NCBI GenBank assembly: GCA_963205525.1
Contig: CAUJJP010000110.1
Span: forward strand, 1-15,546
Source of the DNA: Pseudomonadota bacterium
Lineage (GTDB): Bacteria; Pseudomonadota; Gammaproteobacteria; Burkholderiales; Burkholderiaceae
Direction of reading: 5' to 3'
DNA length: 15,546 nucleotides
Below the pieces are notes generated by a model. It did not search any database. It saw only the letters and a program-made list of their open reading frames with translations, and was not told where the DNA came from. A program made the translations under genes and the position numbers. Of this stretch, positions 15,457-15,546 are shown piece by piece. The number at the start of each line of letters is the position of its first letter. Within the stretch, counting starts at the first letter, position 1.

Positions 15457-15546
15457 GCTGTCAGCGACAACTATCGTGAGCGGTGCGGTCGGGCGTTGAT
15501 CATGGGGCTGGGGTTGCGCTGCGTTGCCGGCGAGCCGGCAACGCAG
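15435..15546 (+). mobile_element. Edge of an insertion sequence, probably IS21-like
   Basis: Two tandem ~23-24-bp units begin with TG at 15435 and 15459 and share CAACTATC[C/G]TGAGC (15445-15458 and 15468-15481). Multiple terminal repeats just inside a TG end are typical of IS21-family elements, and these motifs look like those ends. The element starts exactly where hsdS homology stops. No transposase (istA/istB) is in the window because it ends after 112 bp; an ATG at 15501 opens a frame that runs off the edge. The family assignment is from memory of IS21 ends and needs a database comparison. The window may stop here because the element is repetitive. Confidence 0.5.
15519..15546. repeat. 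Perfect 13-bp inverted repeat at the right edge
   Basis: CTGCGTTGCCGGC (15519-15531) and GCCGGCAACGCAG (15534-15546) are exact reverse complements separated by only GA, giving a very stable hairpin. It lies inside the putative insertion sequence and runs to the last base, so it may extend further. It could be a transcription-blocking stem near the element's end, a REP-like sequence, or an assembly effect at a contig edge. Confidence 0.7.

Overview
The window looks like a high-GC betaproteobacterial chromosome, probably Burkholderiales. This rests on the gph-trpE pair, the Burkholderiales-like N-terminus of TrpE, very high third-position GC, and 'GCTACACT'-type -10 elements. That assignment is an inference from sequence character, because no database could be searched. 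All supported genes are on the + strand.

Region 1 (1-7600) is core chromosome. It holds a phosphoglycolate phosphatase gene (gph), a leader region with a candidate Trp-Trp leader peptide and a G-rich 8-bp tandem repeat, and anthranilate synthase component I (trpE). These are followed by a very large SNF2-family helicase and a DUF1993 protein. trpE is followed directly by the helicase, not by trpG/trpD/trpC.

Region 2 (about 7600-15435) reads as an accessory, probably acquired defence island, with visibly lower GC at its left end. It starts with a DUF2130 protein that has a duplicated coiled coil and PD-(D/E)xK-like nuclease residues. Next come about 700 bp without a convincing gene. This is followed by a compact, apparently co-transcribed set: a 714-aa protein fusing an XRE-type helix-turn-helix to a dynamin/GTPase-like P-loop domain, a 74-aa basic protein of unknown function, a long type I modification methyltransferase (hsdM, 819 aa), and a specificity subunit (hsdS). 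Three 11-bp palindromic iterons (TTGCGGCA core) cover the apparent promoter of the fusion gene, which suggests autoregulation of the cassette, as R-M controller proteins do.

Region 3 (about 15435 to the end) is the edge of an insertion sequence, probably IS21-like, marked by two tandem terminal-type repeats (CAACTATCCTGAGC / CAACTATCGTGAGC). It interrupts hsdS early in its second target-recognition domain and supplies the stop codon. The window ends in a perfect 13-bp inverted repeat. No hsdR is visible; if present, it lies beyond the insertion.

The best candidate for an undescribed system is the HTH-GTPase fusion with the 74-aa protein and the type I M/S genes, under a self-operator.
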